The notes: generated from the letters alone by a model not told the origin. DNA of 21,888 nt from JAFCBV01 sp965370715 (GCA_965370715.1 CBDUVQ010000007.1:1-21888); one strand, 5' to 3'; shown: positions 1-6,235, counted from the stretch's first letter. Made by a program: numbers and translations.

Positions 1-1
1 A

Positions 2-58
2 GACCCAAAATATATTTCTGTTGAAGAAATAAGTAAATGGCTTGGAGCAACGTGGTAA
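2..58 (+). CDS. rplM: C-terminal end of ribosomal protein L13 (uL13), partial
   Basis: An open frame enters from the left edge and stops at the TAA at 56-58. It encodes 18 residues ending in EISKWLGATW. Archaeal L13 commonly ends in an EI-x-x-x-LGW type tail. The stop lies one base before the S9 ATG, which is the usual archaeal L13-S9-RpoN order. The identification rests on this short tail and on the neighbours, so it is moderate. Confidence 0.65.
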   Translation, partial: DPKYISVEEISKWLGATW

Positions 59-59
59 A

Positions 60-527
60 ATGCCTGAGAAAAAAGAAGATGCTAAAGAAGTTGAAAAGAA
101 GCCTGAAGTAAAGAAACTCAGGACAGCAAGCACTGTCGGAAAGAGAAAGAAGGCAGTTGCGCGCGCATACTTTCGTGAAGGAACAGGTGTGGTTCGAATA
201 AACAAGAAAGCCCTCAGCACCATCATGCCAGACTTATTGCGCATGAAAATATCAGAACCTTTTATGATTGCAGGCGAAGACCTAACCGGAAAAATTGACA
301 TCAGCGTTAATGTTTCTGGTGGCGGCATAAACTCTCAAACAGAGGCTGCAAGGCAGGCAATTTCCAGAGGGCTTGTTGAGTTATCAAAAAACAAGAAAGA
401 GCTCAGGCAAAAATTTATCAAGTACGACAGGTCGCTTCTGGTGTATGACCCAAGAAGAACAGAGCCACATAAATCTTCGCGCTCAAGCAAGGGTGCAAGA
501 AGAAAGAGGCAGTTAAGCAAAAGATAA
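60..527 (+). CDS. rpsI: Small-subunit ribosomal protein S9 (uS9)
   Basis: Structural protein of the 30S head, whose C-terminal tail reaches toward the P-site tRNA. The core begins at TVGKRKKAVARA, the S9 N-terminal signature, and ends in the family's basic tail (RRKRQLSKR). I chose the ATG at 60 because it directly follows the L13 stop at 56-58; an in-frame TTG at 42 would overlap L13. From this ATG the protein has about 28 extra N-terminal residues rich in Lys and Glu (roughly residues 1-28) that ordinary archaeal S9 lacks. It is co-transcribed with L13 and rpoN: the next gene starts 9 nt after its stop. Confidence 0.95.
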   Translation: MPEKKEDAKEVEKKPEVKKLRTASTVGKRKKAVARAYFREGTGVVRINKKALSTIMPDLLRMKISEPFMIAGEDLTGKIDISVNVSGGGINSQTEAARQAISRGLVELSKNKKELRQKFIKYDRSLLVYDPRRTEPHKSSRSSKGARRKRQLSKR

Positions 528-536
528 GGTGATTGA

Positions 537-878
537 ATGATAATACCTGTACGATGCATCACATGCGGACGTCCGATTTCAAGCAAATGGGAAGCTTATA
601 CGGAGGCGGTATCAAAAGGAAAAGATGCAAAGAAAGTGCTTGATGAGCTTGGCATAAAAAGCTACTGCTGCAGAAACATGTTTATAACGCAAAAGGAACT
701 TATACTGGACATCTCTGAATTCAAGAAGAGATTTATCCCTAAAGACGATGAAGACGTAGTGGAAGCCAAAGTCCTGATATCACCTGTCGAACGCGAGCCA
801 GATGCAGACGCTGAAAAAACAGTTCCTGAAGCCACTGAAGACGAAATACCTTTGGTTGAAGAAAAAGAAGAACAATAA
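537..878 (+). CDS. rpoN: DNA-directed RNA polymerase subunit N (Rpb10-like), with long acidic tail
   Basis: Small zinc-binding subunit that helps assemble the RpoD/RpoL platform of archaeal RNA polymerase. The start IIPVRCITCGRPI gives the first CxxC, and SYCCRNMF gives the paired cysteines of the zinc site; both are diagnostic. Archaeal RpoN is normally about 55-75 residues. This one has 113, the extra part being a Glu/Asp-rich C-terminal tail from about residue 65. A Shine-Dalgarno GGTGAT at 528-533 sits just before the ATG and matches the CACCTCCT at the 16S 3' end. It is the last gene of the L13-S9-RpoN run; no RpoK, enolase or S2 follows here as in many euryarchaea. Confidence 0.93.
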   Translation: MIIPVRCITCGRPISSKWEAYTEAVSKGKDAKKVLDELGIKSYCCRNMFITQKELILDISEFKKRFIPKDDEDVVEAKVLISPVEREPDADAEKTVPEATEDEIPLVEEKEEQ

Positions 879-888
879 TCCGTCAGGG

Positions 889-900
889 GCTTTTCTTTTA
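889..900 (+). terminator. T-rich putative terminator after rpoN
   Basis: A T-rich stretch (CTTTTCTTTTA) lies 12-22 nt after the rpoN stop. Archaeal transcription commonly ends at such U-rich tracts with FttA, which is encoded in this window. No hairpin is needed or seen. Weak evidence. Confidence 0.35.
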
Positions 901-936
901 CAGATCACATATATTCTTTTATAAGGATTTGATTAG

Positions 937-1020
937 AATAATTTCACTCAGGCTTGCGCACCAAAATCTTGAAATAACTAAAAGCCTCAAAAATGAATTG
1001 AGCTTGCGGATTCACTCAAC
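937..1020 (+). repeat. Degenerate tail copy of the tRNA-adjacent repeat (copy 0)
   Basis: This stretch repeats the tail layout of the better copies at 1025-1120 and 6132-6231. It has two interleaved inverted repeats, TGAAT/ATTCA (996-1000 with 1011-1015) and TGAG/CTCA, around a central TTGCGG. It lacks a recognisable 20-nt head of its own and runs straight into the next head at 1025. Spurious reading frames cross it; nothing supports coding. Confidence 0.5.
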
Positions 1021-1024
1021 AAAA

Positions 1025-1120
1025 ATCATGAAAATCCACAAATGCGATTGGTGGGGCTTTTCAAGCTTTTTAATGGTTCACACCAAAATTGATGTGAGCT
1101 TGCCAATTTTGGGCTCACTC
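1025..1120 (+). repeat. tRNA-adjacent repeat element, copy 1 (head plus bistable tail)
   Basis: The head ATCATGAAAATCCACAAATG (1025-1044) is identical to those at 5959-5978 and 6132-6151. Next comes a degenerate hairpin around GGCTTTTCAAGC. The tail holds two interleaved inverted repeats: CCAAAATTG/CAATTTTGG (1083-1091 with 1104-1112, 9 bp) and GTGAGC/GCTCAC (1094-1099 with 1113-1118, 6 bp). The arms differ in sequence from the other copies but keep the same pairing. The element ends about 10 bp before tRNAGlu. Function unknown. Confidence 0.8.
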
Positions 1121-1129
1121 ATTAAAAAC

Positions 1130-1236
1130 GCTCCCATAGTCTAGCCTGGCAAGGACACCGGCCTTTCAAGCCGGGAGCTCGGGTTCAAATGGCGCATAAG
1201 CAAAAGGTTTTGCGCCTGAATATCCCGGTGGGAGCA
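1130..1236 (+). tRNA. tRNA-Glu (anticodon TTC) with a T-loop intron
   Basis: The acceptor arm GCTCCCA (1130-1136) pairs perfectly with TGGGAGC (1229-1235), with discriminator A1236. The anticodon stem CCGGC/GCCGG (1158-1162 with 1170-1174) encloses loop CTTTCAA, so the anticodon is TTC (1165-1167), glutamate. The T stem is 1179-1183 with 1224-1228. The T-loop TTCAAAT is interrupted by a 33-nt intron (1190-1222) between positions 59 and 60. No CCA is encoded. A normal 74-nt cloverleaf results only if the intron is removed. Confidence 0.93.
1190..1222 (+). other. BHB intron in the T-loop of tRNA-Glu (position 59/60)
   Basis: The pre-tRNA folds into a canonical bulge-helix-bulge. The outer helix is the T stem. 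The 4-bp central helix is TTCA/TGAA (1184-1187 with 1217-1220). The 3-nt bulges are AAT (1188-1190) and TAT (1221-1223). The inner helix is GGCGCA/TGCGCC (1191-1196 with 1211-1216). Cutting after the second bulge base on each strand removes 1190-1222 and restores TTCAAAT-CCC. Splicing would need the archaeal tRNA endonuclease, not in this window. Confidence 0.9.
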
Positions 1237-1240
1237 TTTA

Positions 1241-1531
1241 TTAACGTAGATAATACCATGCAGTAAACACGACAGATGTTATTATAAAATACAGCCAGAA
1301 AAGGTCGCTTGGCCCTATTTCTCCGAGAACTATCGCAATCAGAAAGACGTGAAGCCCCAGTACAACCTGCAACGGGAAGCCAGCCCCTACAAATGCTATT
1401 GCGCTTGCTCCCAGAAGCCCCATTGATACATAGGTCAGCAGTTTTCCGGGAGTCCTTACAGCATAAATAAATACAGCCACTGCTGCTACAAGCCATAAAA
1501 ACCCAAATAGCACAGGAGTTGCTTCAGCCAT
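1241..1531 (-). CDS. Small hydrophobic membrane protein, unknown function
   Basis: A 96-residue protein with about three to four hydrophobic segments (near residues 4-25, 29-50, 53-72 and 76-94) separated by short loops. I do not recognise a family. It has almost no charged residues, so it is probably a multi-pass inner-membrane protein. I chose the ATG at 1531 (MAEATPV) because a TATA box lies centred 25-26 bp upstream at 1551-1560, which fits the leaderless pattern of this genome. An in-frame ATG at 1549 would lie between that box and the expected transcription start. It ends 5 bp from the tRNAGlu gene, convergent with it. Confidence 0.7.
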   Translation of the reverse strand: MAEATPVLFGFLWLVAAVAVFIYAVRTPGKLLTYVSMGLLGASAIAFVGAGFPLQVVLGLHVFLIAIVLGEIGPSDLFWLYFIITSVVFTAWYYLR

Positions 1532-1550
1532 AAGAGATATTTGCTTCATT

Positions 1551-1560
1551 ATTTAAAAAC
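1551..1560 (-). promoter_or_regulatory. TATA box for the small membrane protein
   Basis: GTTTTTAAAT on the minus strand is centred about 25 bp before the ATG at 1531, predicting a leaderless transcript. Confidence 0.5.
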
Positions 1561-1584
1561 ATTTCTGGTGCTGCCACAGTAATA

Positions 1585-1593
1585 CTTTTAAAG
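1585..1593 (+). promoter_or_regulatory. TATA box for the proteasome beta gene
   Basis: CTTTTAAAG lies about 56 bp before the GTG start, predicting a transcript start near 1615 and a leader of about 30 nt. Confidence 0.45.
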
Positions 1594-1644
1594 TTTTGTA
1601 CTCAACAAAAATCAACTGATTCTAGAGAACATTATATTAAGTTG

Positions 1645-2277
1645 GTGAGTGAAATTGAAAAAATGAAAACAGGAACCACAACAGTAGCATTGTCATGCAC
1701 AGACGGTGTTGTCCTTGCAGCAGACCAGACAGCAACTATGGGAAATCTTGTTGCATCTAAAAAGGCGAAGAAAGTCTTTGAGATAACAGATAAGATTGGC
1801 CTTACAATTGCAGGCTCTGTCGGAGACGCGCAAGCTGTTACAAAACTTCTAAGAGCAGAGGTACAGATCTACGAAATGCAGGAAGGAGCCATAACAACAA
1901 AGGCTGCTGCATCACTTCTTGGAATGCTGCTTCGCTCATCATACAAAAGTTTTGTGCCTGAGCTTGTCCAGCTGATACTTGGCGGCGTAGATGAAAGAGG
2001 TTCTGAGGTCTACTCTGTAACACTTGACGGAGCGGTCATGAAAGAGGATGATTACACATTCACCGGCTCTGGCTCACCTATTGCACTTGGCGTACTTGAA
2101 GATTCATACAGAAGCGACCTCACTGTTGAAGGTGGCATTAAACTCGTTGCCCGTGCAGTAAAAGCTGCCCGCGAGCGCGATGTTTACTCAGGCGGGCTTT
2201 CTATTAATATTGCAACAATTACAAAAGACGGCATTAAGTGGATTCCGGAAACAGAAATAAAAAAACTGCTTTCATAA
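1645..2277 (+). CDS. psmB: Proteasome subunit beta (self-processing threonine protease)
   Basis: Catalytic subunit of the archaeal 20S proteasome core. The motif KTG-TTT marks the autocatalytic cleavage site: starting at GTG 1645 the propeptide is 10 residues and Thr11 becomes the N-terminal nucleophile Thr1. In mature numbering Asp17 (AADQ) and Lys33 (KKAKKVFEI) are present, as the mechanism requires. The usual Arg19 of archaeal subunits is Thr here. GSGSP and the SGG motif near the C-terminus also fit. Length is normal (210 residues). A TTG at 1642 and an ATG at 1663 are alternative starts; the ATG would leave only a four-residue propeptide. The alpha subunit is not in the window. Confidence 0.95.
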   Translation: MSEIEKMKTGTTTVALSCTDGVVLAADQTATMGNLVASKKAKKVFEITDKIGLTIAGSVGDAQAVTKLLRAEVQIYEMQEGAITTKAAASLLGMLLRSSYKSFVPELVQLILGGVDERGSEVYSVTLDGAVMKEDDYTFTGSGSPIALGVLEDSYRSDLTVEGGIKLVARAVKAARERDVYSGGLSINIATITKDGIKWIPETEIKKLLS

Positions 2278-2392
2278 AAATTGTTGTTGAGTTCCTGCTT
2301 TTGTGTGTTTTCCAAGTTCATGCAAAGCGAGTAATGTCGGTTTCTGCTGATACAACAAAACAAGGCATACGAAGATTAATTTAGGCATATCT

Positions 2393-4276
2393 ATGACACT
2401 TGAAGAAATAAAGAAAAGACTTCCAAAAGCTCTCGAAATAACAAAGACATGCTATGAAGGTTCTGAGATCGTCTTTTATACTAAGAACAGAAACTTCTTT
2501 GTAGAGGGCGCTCCGGAGATAAAGGAGCTTGTGGCTGAGTTTCGAAAAAGGGTAAACATAAGGCCAGACCCATCTATAGTTGTCGAACCTGAAGAGGCAA
2601 AGAAGCTCATACTTGAGCTTGTTCCTGACGAAGCAAATATCAAAGACATACTCTTTGAGCCGGAATTCGGCAAAGTCATAATTCTCGCTCAAAAACCCGG
2701 AATAGTTATAGGCAAAGTCGGGGAAACCCTTCGCGAAATAAAAAGAAAGACATTCTGGAGCCCTGAAATACAGCGCGTCCCATTGTTTGTCTCAAATATT
2801 GTGAATCGTGCAAGAGAAATTGTCCATGAAGAGGCAAAATACAGGAAAAGCTTCCTTAACAAGATAGGAGAAAATATCCAACTTAAAAAAGGCTCAAAAG
2901 AAGGGTGGGTAAGAATCTCACTGCTCGGCGGCTTTCGCGAAGTAGGGCGCTCGTGCATACTTCTTCAGACAAAGGAATCAAAAGTGCTGCTTGACTGCGG
3001 CCTGTATTCAGAGTCGCCAATAGAAACGCATCCTTATGTGGACGCTCCTGAATTTGATATTGACACTCTGGACGCCATCGTAATATCTCATGCGCACCTT
3101 GACCACTCAGGGTTTGCCCCTTATCTTTATGAATATGGGTTCAAAGGGCCGATGTATTGCACACCACCCACCAGAGACCTTACCACCATGCTAACACTTG
3201 ATTTCATAGATGTTGTTCAGCGGGAAGGCAAAAAATCTCCATACACATCTTCCGGCGTAAAAAGCGCAATCAAACACTCGGTCACGCTTGATTACAACGA
3301 GGTCTGTGATATAACCCCTGACATGCGCCTTACATTCCAAAACGCAGGGCATATATTGGGCTCTGCATTATCGCATATTCACATAGGCGAAGGCCTACAC
3401 AATCTTCTTTATACAAGTGATCTCAAGTTCGGCCCGTCAAAACTTCTTGAGCCTGCGTTCACTAATTTCTCCAGAATTGAAACAATGATGATCGAATCCA
3501 CATACGGAGGCTCGCATGATATCATACCTCCGAAAAGAGATGCTGATACAAATCTTATTGAGACAATTAACAAGACAATAAATGCAGGGGGTAAAGTGGT
3601 AATTCCTGCTTTTTCTGTCGGGCGAGCGCAAGAGGCTATGATGGTTCTTGCCGAGGCGCACCAGCAAGGACTCTTGAATGTCCCTGTATACCTTGACGGC
3701 ATGATATGGAATGCAACGGCCATACACACAACATATCCTGAGTACCTTTCACGATACCTGCAAAGGCAAATATTTCACATGAATAATAATCCCTTTAATT
3801 CAGAGATATTTCATAGAGTAAGCGGCATGACTGAAAGAAAGAATGTAATTGATGAAAAAGAACCTTCAGTCATACTTACGACATCGGGCATGATTACCGG
3901 AGGTCCTATTATGGAATATCTGCGGCATCTGGCAGGAGACAAGAAAAACACACTTATTTTCATAGGATATCAGGCAGAGGGCACTCTCGGCTCGCGCATA
4001 CAAAAAGGATGGCGCGATGTGCCATTCCCTGGAGGAAACGGCTCGCAGCAGCTTCTTAAGATTGAAGCAAATATAGCAACAGTTGAAGGCTTTTCAGGGC
4101 ACTCTGACAGAAACCAACTTTTGAACTACATATCTAAAATCAGGGCACGACCTGAGCGCATAATAATAGGACACGGTGAGCCTTCCAAATCCATGAATCT
4201 TGCCTCAACAATTCACAAACTACATCGTGTTGAGACAATTGTGCCGCGCAACCTTGATGCAATCAGGCTTAGATAA
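2393..4276 (+). CDS. fttA: FttA / aCPSF1: KH-domain metallo-beta-lactamase/beta-CASP ribonuclease
   Basis: Archaeal homologue of CPSF73, known to cut nascent RNA at U-rich sites and terminate transcription. At 627 residues it has the usual length. Residues about 1-180 are the two N-terminal KH-type domains (PGIVIGKVG is the KH loop). The metallo-beta-lactamase core follows: SHAHLDHSG (H233, H235, D237, H238), the AGHILGSA histidine, and YTSDLK. The beta-CASP part shows ESTYG (368-372), PAFSVGRAQE (from 405), GYQAEGTLG, GFSGHSD (H570) and IGHGEP (H594). All metal ligands appear intact. It stands alone, about 115 bp after psmB. No convincing TATA box was seen at the usual distance. Confidence 0.96.
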   Translation: MTLEEIKKRLPKALEITKTCYEGSEIVFYTKNRNFFVEGAPEIKELVAEFRKRVNIRPDPSIVVEPEEAKKLILELVPDEANIKDILFEPEFGKVIILAQKPGIVIGKVGETLREIKRKTFWSPEIQRVPLFVSNIVNRAREIVHEEAKYRKSFLNKIGENIQLKKGSKEGWVRISLLGGFREVGRSCILLQTKESKVLLDCGLYSESPIETHPYVDAPEFDIDTLDAIVISHAHLDHSGFAPYLYEYGFKGPMYCTPPTRDLTTMLTLDFIDVVQREGKKSPYTSSGVKSAIKHSVTLDYNEVCDITPDMRLTFQNAGHILGSALSHIHIGEGLHNLLYTSDLKFGPSKLLEPAFTNFSRIETMMIESTYGGSHDIIPPKRDADTNLIETINKTINAGGKVVIPAFSVGRAQEAMMVLAEAHQQGLLNVPVYLDGMIWNATAIHTTYPEYLSRYLQRQIFHMNNNPFNSEIFHRVSGMTERKNVIDEKEPSVILTTSGMITGGPIMEYLRHLAGDKKNTLIFIGYQAEGTLGSRIQKGWRDVPFPGGNGSQQLLKIEANIATVEGFSGHSDRNQLLNYISKIRARPERIIIGHGEPSKSMNLASTIHKLHRVETIVPRNLDAIRLR

Positions 4277-4300
4277 CCTGTTTTCTGACCAGCTGGTTGA

Positions 4301-4311
4301 TATATATAAAA
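4301..4311 (+). promoter_or_regulatory. TATA box for the UPF0147 gene
   Basis: TATATATAAAA predicts a start near 4332. The transcript would have a short leader carrying the Shine-Dalgarno AAGGTGGG just before the ATG at 4358. Confidence 0.5.
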
Positions 4312-4357
4312 TTATGCTGCAAACTATAATCACAATCTTATTCTTAAAGGTGGGCTT

Positions 4358-4612
4358 ATGGAAAAAATTGAGGAAATAACTTCCATTGTGGAAGAACTTT
4401 ATCAGGAAAGGCGCATTCCCAAAAATATAAGAACTGTTATAGAGGAAGTTCTTAACTTATTAAAAGCTCCGGAGCACAGCAATACTGTAAAGCTTAGCAC
4501 TGCTGTCAGCATGCTGGAAGAGGCAAGCAGCGACCCGAACATACCCTCACACCTTCGCACAGAGATATGGAATGTGATAAGCATTCTTGAGGCAGCGCAA
4601 GCGGACGAGTAA
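4358..4612 (+). CDS. UPF0147 family protein
   Basis: An 84-residue, all-helical, acidic protein matching the archaeal UPF0147 family. Its features are IPKNIR in the first third, then KLSTAVSMLEE, the block SDPNIPSHLRTEIWNVISILE, and an acidic end. The family is widespread in archaea and its function is unknown. No membrane segment or catalytic motif is visible. It has its own promoter and Shine-Dalgarno. The next gene, sepF, also has its own TATA box, so the two may be transcribed separately. Confidence 0.88.
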   Translation: MEKIEEITSIVEELYQERRIPKNIRTVIEEVLNLLKAPEHSNTVKLSTAVSMLEEASSDPNIPSHLRTEIWNVISILEAAQADE

Positions 4613-4627
4613 CGCGCAGGGAATAAG

Positions 4628-4636
4628 TTTATATAT
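4628..4636 (+). promoter_or_regulatory. TATA box for sepF
   Basis: TTTATATAT predicts a start near 4658. The leader then contains the Shine-Dalgarno AAAGGTGAT at 4680-4688. Confidence 0.5.
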
Positions 4637-4692
4637 CCTAGTGTGTAAGGATATTTAGAAGAATTAATGTTTTTAAGCAAAAGGTGATTTGG

Positions 4693-5037
4693 ATGCCAAT
4701 AAGAGGTTTTTTGCAAAGAATAAAAGGCGAGGACGTAGCTGAAAGTGTGGATTATATTGAACTTGATGCAAAAGAGACTGAAGAGGACGGAAAAATCAAG
4801 ATAAAGGTTGAAACACTTTCTGACTTTCAGGACACTGAAAGAATACAAAATGAAATCCGTGCAGGGCATATTGTGTGGGTTAGGATAAAGCCCCTTAAAG
4901 AAAAAGATATGACTGAACTCAAAAGGGCTGTTGACCGCCTCAGGAAAACCTGTATCGCTGTTAACGGAGACATCGCAGGCATAGATGAGGATTTTGTTGT
5001 TCTGACACCAAACGGTGTTGCTGTTCATAGAGGATAG
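4693..5037 (+). CDS. sepF: Archaeal SepF-like cell-division protein (DUF552)
   Basis: Membrane anchor for FtsZ in archaea. The first residues (PIRGFLQRIKGE) can form a basic amphipathic helix, which is how SepF binds membrane. After an acidic linker, residues about 40-112 form the SepF fold: IKVETLSDFQD, a strand IVWVRIKPL, a helix with RAVDRLRK, then a strand CIAVNGDIAGIDEDFVVLTP. I chose ATG 4693 because the Shine-Dalgarno GGTGAT lies just upstream at 4683-4688; a GTG at 4684 would overlap it. At 114 residues it is slightly short of many homologues. It implies an FtsZ-based division system. Confidence 0.88.
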   Translation: MPIRGFLQRIKGEDVAESVDYIELDAKETEEDGKIKIKVETLSDFQDTERIQNEIRAGHIVWVRIKPLKEKDMTELKRAVDRLRKTCIAVNGDIAGIDEDFVVLTPNGVAVHRG

Positions 5038-5074
5038 AAGAACATCTTCTTTATAAGATATTTTTAGAACTAGC

Positions 5075-5368
5075 TTATTTGCTCTCTATTTTTAAGAACT
5101 TGCGCGTAATACAAACCATATCTTCGGCAACATCTTCTCCGGTGCCTGTAAGTTTTATGTGCTTTACGCGCCCGCTTTTTTCAAACTGCACAAGGCCCAG
5201 CTTTTTAAACATGTCAAGAATCTTGACTGTGTGAGAGTATGTGCAGTCTGCGGTCTTTGCAAGAACAGATGCGTAACTCTTAGAGCCATTAGAACTCAGC
5301 CCCAGAAGAATCTTTACTGGCTTGTCATGCAAAAAGAGGTCCTGTAATGCGTTTTTTTGCTTGTTCAT
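5075..5368 (-). CDS. Small winged-helix transcriptional regulator
   Basis: A 97-residue protein with a helix-turn-helix. KILLGLSSNG is the first helix, SYASVLAKTADCTYSHTVKILDMFKKLGLV the HTH, and FEKSGRVKHIKLTGTGEDVA the wing and dimer helix. This resembles MarR/ArsR-type or Lrs14-like regulators; the exact family is unclear. Two cysteines (in CTYSH and VCITRK) could sense a ligand, but this is inference. It starts after a GGTGG Shine-Dalgarno. A perfect 6+6 bp palindrome (5377-5394) covers its predicted transcription start, which suggests autorepression. It converges with sepF. Confidence 0.75.
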   Translation of the reverse strand: MNKQKNALQDLFLHDKPVKILLGLSSNGSKSYASVLAKTADCTYSHTVKILDMFKKLGLVQFEKSGRVKHIKLTGTGEDVAEDMVCITRKFLKIESK

Positions 5369-5376
5369 TTCGCCAC

Positions 5377-5394
5377 CATAAGATATTCCTTATG
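5377..5394. promoter_or_regulatory. Palindromic operator at the regulator's transcription start
   Basis: CATAAG and CTTATG form a perfect inverted repeat around a 6-bp centre. It lies between the regulator's TATA box (5416-5427, minus strand) and its start codon, overlapping the predicted start near 5393. Binding here would block transcription. Confidence 0.55.
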
Positions 5395-5415
5395 ATGAAT
5401 ACTGCACTTCGGAGT

Positions 5416-5427
5416 ATATATAATTTT
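5416..5427 (-). promoter_or_regulatory. TATA box for the winged-helix regulator
   Basis: AAATTATATATA type sequence on the minus strand, centred about 50 bp before the ATG and about 26 bp before the centre of the operator palindrome. Confidence 0.5.
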
Positions 5428-5440
5428 TTGGCTGCGCGAG

Positions 5441-5450
5441 ATTTTTAAAG
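5441..5450 (+). promoter_or_regulatory. TATA box for the histone-fold-like gene
   Basis: ATTTTTAAAG is centred about 25 bp before the ATG at 5470, so the message should be leaderless. Confidence 0.5.
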
Positions 5451-5469
5451 CTGTAAAAGAAAAATAGGC

Positions 5470-5856
5470 ATGAGAAATATGGTTAACAACATTGCTTTTC
5501 CGACAGCGGCAATTGTTCGCGAAATGAAAAAAGAGATATCAGACAAAATGGTTTCACAGAAAGTCAAGGTCGCCATGAACCAGTTTATTTCTGACCTTAC
5601 GGAACTTATGGCGCGCGATATGTCTAAGAAAAGCGAGAGCGTCATCTACGAAAGTGCATTTGTGTATGCCTCACGGCCGTATGCCTGCGCAGCCCATCTA
5701 AGTGAAGAGCAGGAAAAGGTCGTGAACGACCTCGAGCGCATGAGAATGCGCTTTGACGAGGTTGTGCGCAACTTCAGGACAAAGTTTGAGATTCCTGATG
5801 AGGATGACTTCAAAGTCGGCGGCGATGACAAAGTAAATGAGCCTCTTTTTGAATGA
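5470..5856 (+). CDS. Probable histone-fold protein with C-terminal helical extension
   Basis: A 128-residue protein. Residues about 8-65 can be laid over an archaeal histone. FPTAAIVREMKKE would be helix 1 (compare LPIAPIGRIIKD of HMfB), KMVSQKVKVAMNQFISDL the start of the long helix 2 after a VS loop, and a short third helix follows near IYESAFVYA. Residues about 78-110 form a charged heptad-like helix, and the end is acidic. Ordinary archaeal histones have about 67 residues, so the tail is unusual. It is transcribed divergently from the regulator gene, from its own leaderless promoter. The match is by pattern only; another helical DNA-binding or coiled-coil protein is possible. Confidence 0.5.
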   Translation: MRNMVNNIAFPTAAIVREMKKEISDKMVSQKVKVAMNQFISDLTELMARDMSKKSESVIYESAFVYASRPYACAAHLSEEQEKVVNDLERMRMRFDEVVRNFRTKFEIPDEDDFKVGGDDKVNEPLFE

Positions 5857-5892
5857 GAATGAAGATTTTTTTTTCTTGTGTTAGTTTGAATT

Positions 5893-5953
5893 TTCAAGCT
5901 CCAACGATTCGTATGGCAAACATTGTGAGCATGCCGATTGCGGGCTCACTCGC
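5893..5953 (+). repeat. tRNA-adjacent repeat, tail-only copy 2
   Basis: It begins with TTTTCAAGCTCCAACG, the right arm of the repeat's hairpin. The bistable tail follows: GTGAGC/GCTCAC (5925-5930 with 5944-5949), interleaved with an imperfect GGCAAAC/GATTGCG (5915-5921 with 5936-5942, 5 of 7 pairs). The head is missing. It runs directly into the head of copy 3. Confidence 0.65.
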
Positions 5954-5958
5954 CAAAA

Positions 5959-6020
5959 ATCATGAAAATCCACAAATGTCGTTGGAGAGGCTTTTCCAGC
6001 TTCTCCAAACTTGTTTGGAG
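5959..6020 (+). repeat. tRNA-adjacent repeat, head and hairpin copy 3
   Basis: It carries the identical 20-nt head (5959-5978), then the hairpin TTGGAGA/TCTCCAA around GGCTTTTCCAGC. A second perfect 8-bp hairpin, CTCCAAAC/GTTTGGAG, follows at about 6002-6019 in place of the bistable tail. From 6021 to 6131 I see no further copy, only a short inverted repeat around 6090-6130 (CTCGAAAACTA and TAGTTTTCGAG). Confidence 0.7.
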
Positions 6021-6131
6021 ACCTTCGAACGATAGTGAAATGGTTTTGGTCGATTCAGCTCGCGCGGACTTGCGAGCGTGCCTCCGAAATCCTATGAACT
6101 CGAAAACTAGAAATTTAATATAGTTTTCGAG

Positions 6132-6231
6132 ATCATGAAAATCCACAAATGCCGTTGGAGAGGCTTTTCAAGCTCTCCAACGGCTCGTCTGGCAAACAAA
6201 GCGAGCATATCGTTTGCCGACTCGCTCGTTG
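6132..6231 (+). repeat. tRNA-adjacent repeat, complete copy 4
   Basis: This is the best copy. The head is 6132-6151. A perfect 12-bp hairpin GCCGTTGGAGAG/CTCTCCAACGGC follows (6151-6162 with 6173-6184). The tail has interleaved inverted repeats GGCAAAC/GTTTGCC (6191-6197 with 6212-6218) and AGCGAG/CTCGCT (6200-6205 with 6221-6226). It ends 5 bp from the 3' end of tRNAGln. The tail arms differ from copy 1 at nearly every position but pair equally well. Confidence 0.8.
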
Positions 6232-6235
6232 TAGA

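Noticed and set aside
1083..1118. Simple H-type pseudoknot in the repeat tail
   Set aside because: The second helix strand follows the first with no linker, which cannot span a 9-bp helix. Alternative hairpins are more plausible.
929..1144. 71-codon frame across the repeat before tRNA-Glu
   Set aside because: It consists of the repeat element and enters the tRNA. Similar peptides in the other copies come from shared DNA, and frames are not kept.
5853..6146. Three overlapping frames of 60-66 codons on both strands in the repeats
   Set aside because: They follow the inverted repeats and have no promoter-start agreement or family match.
5893..6231. CRISPR array
   Set aside because: Only a few units, irregular spacing, and the varying parts are self-complementary and not unique spacers. 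No cas genes.
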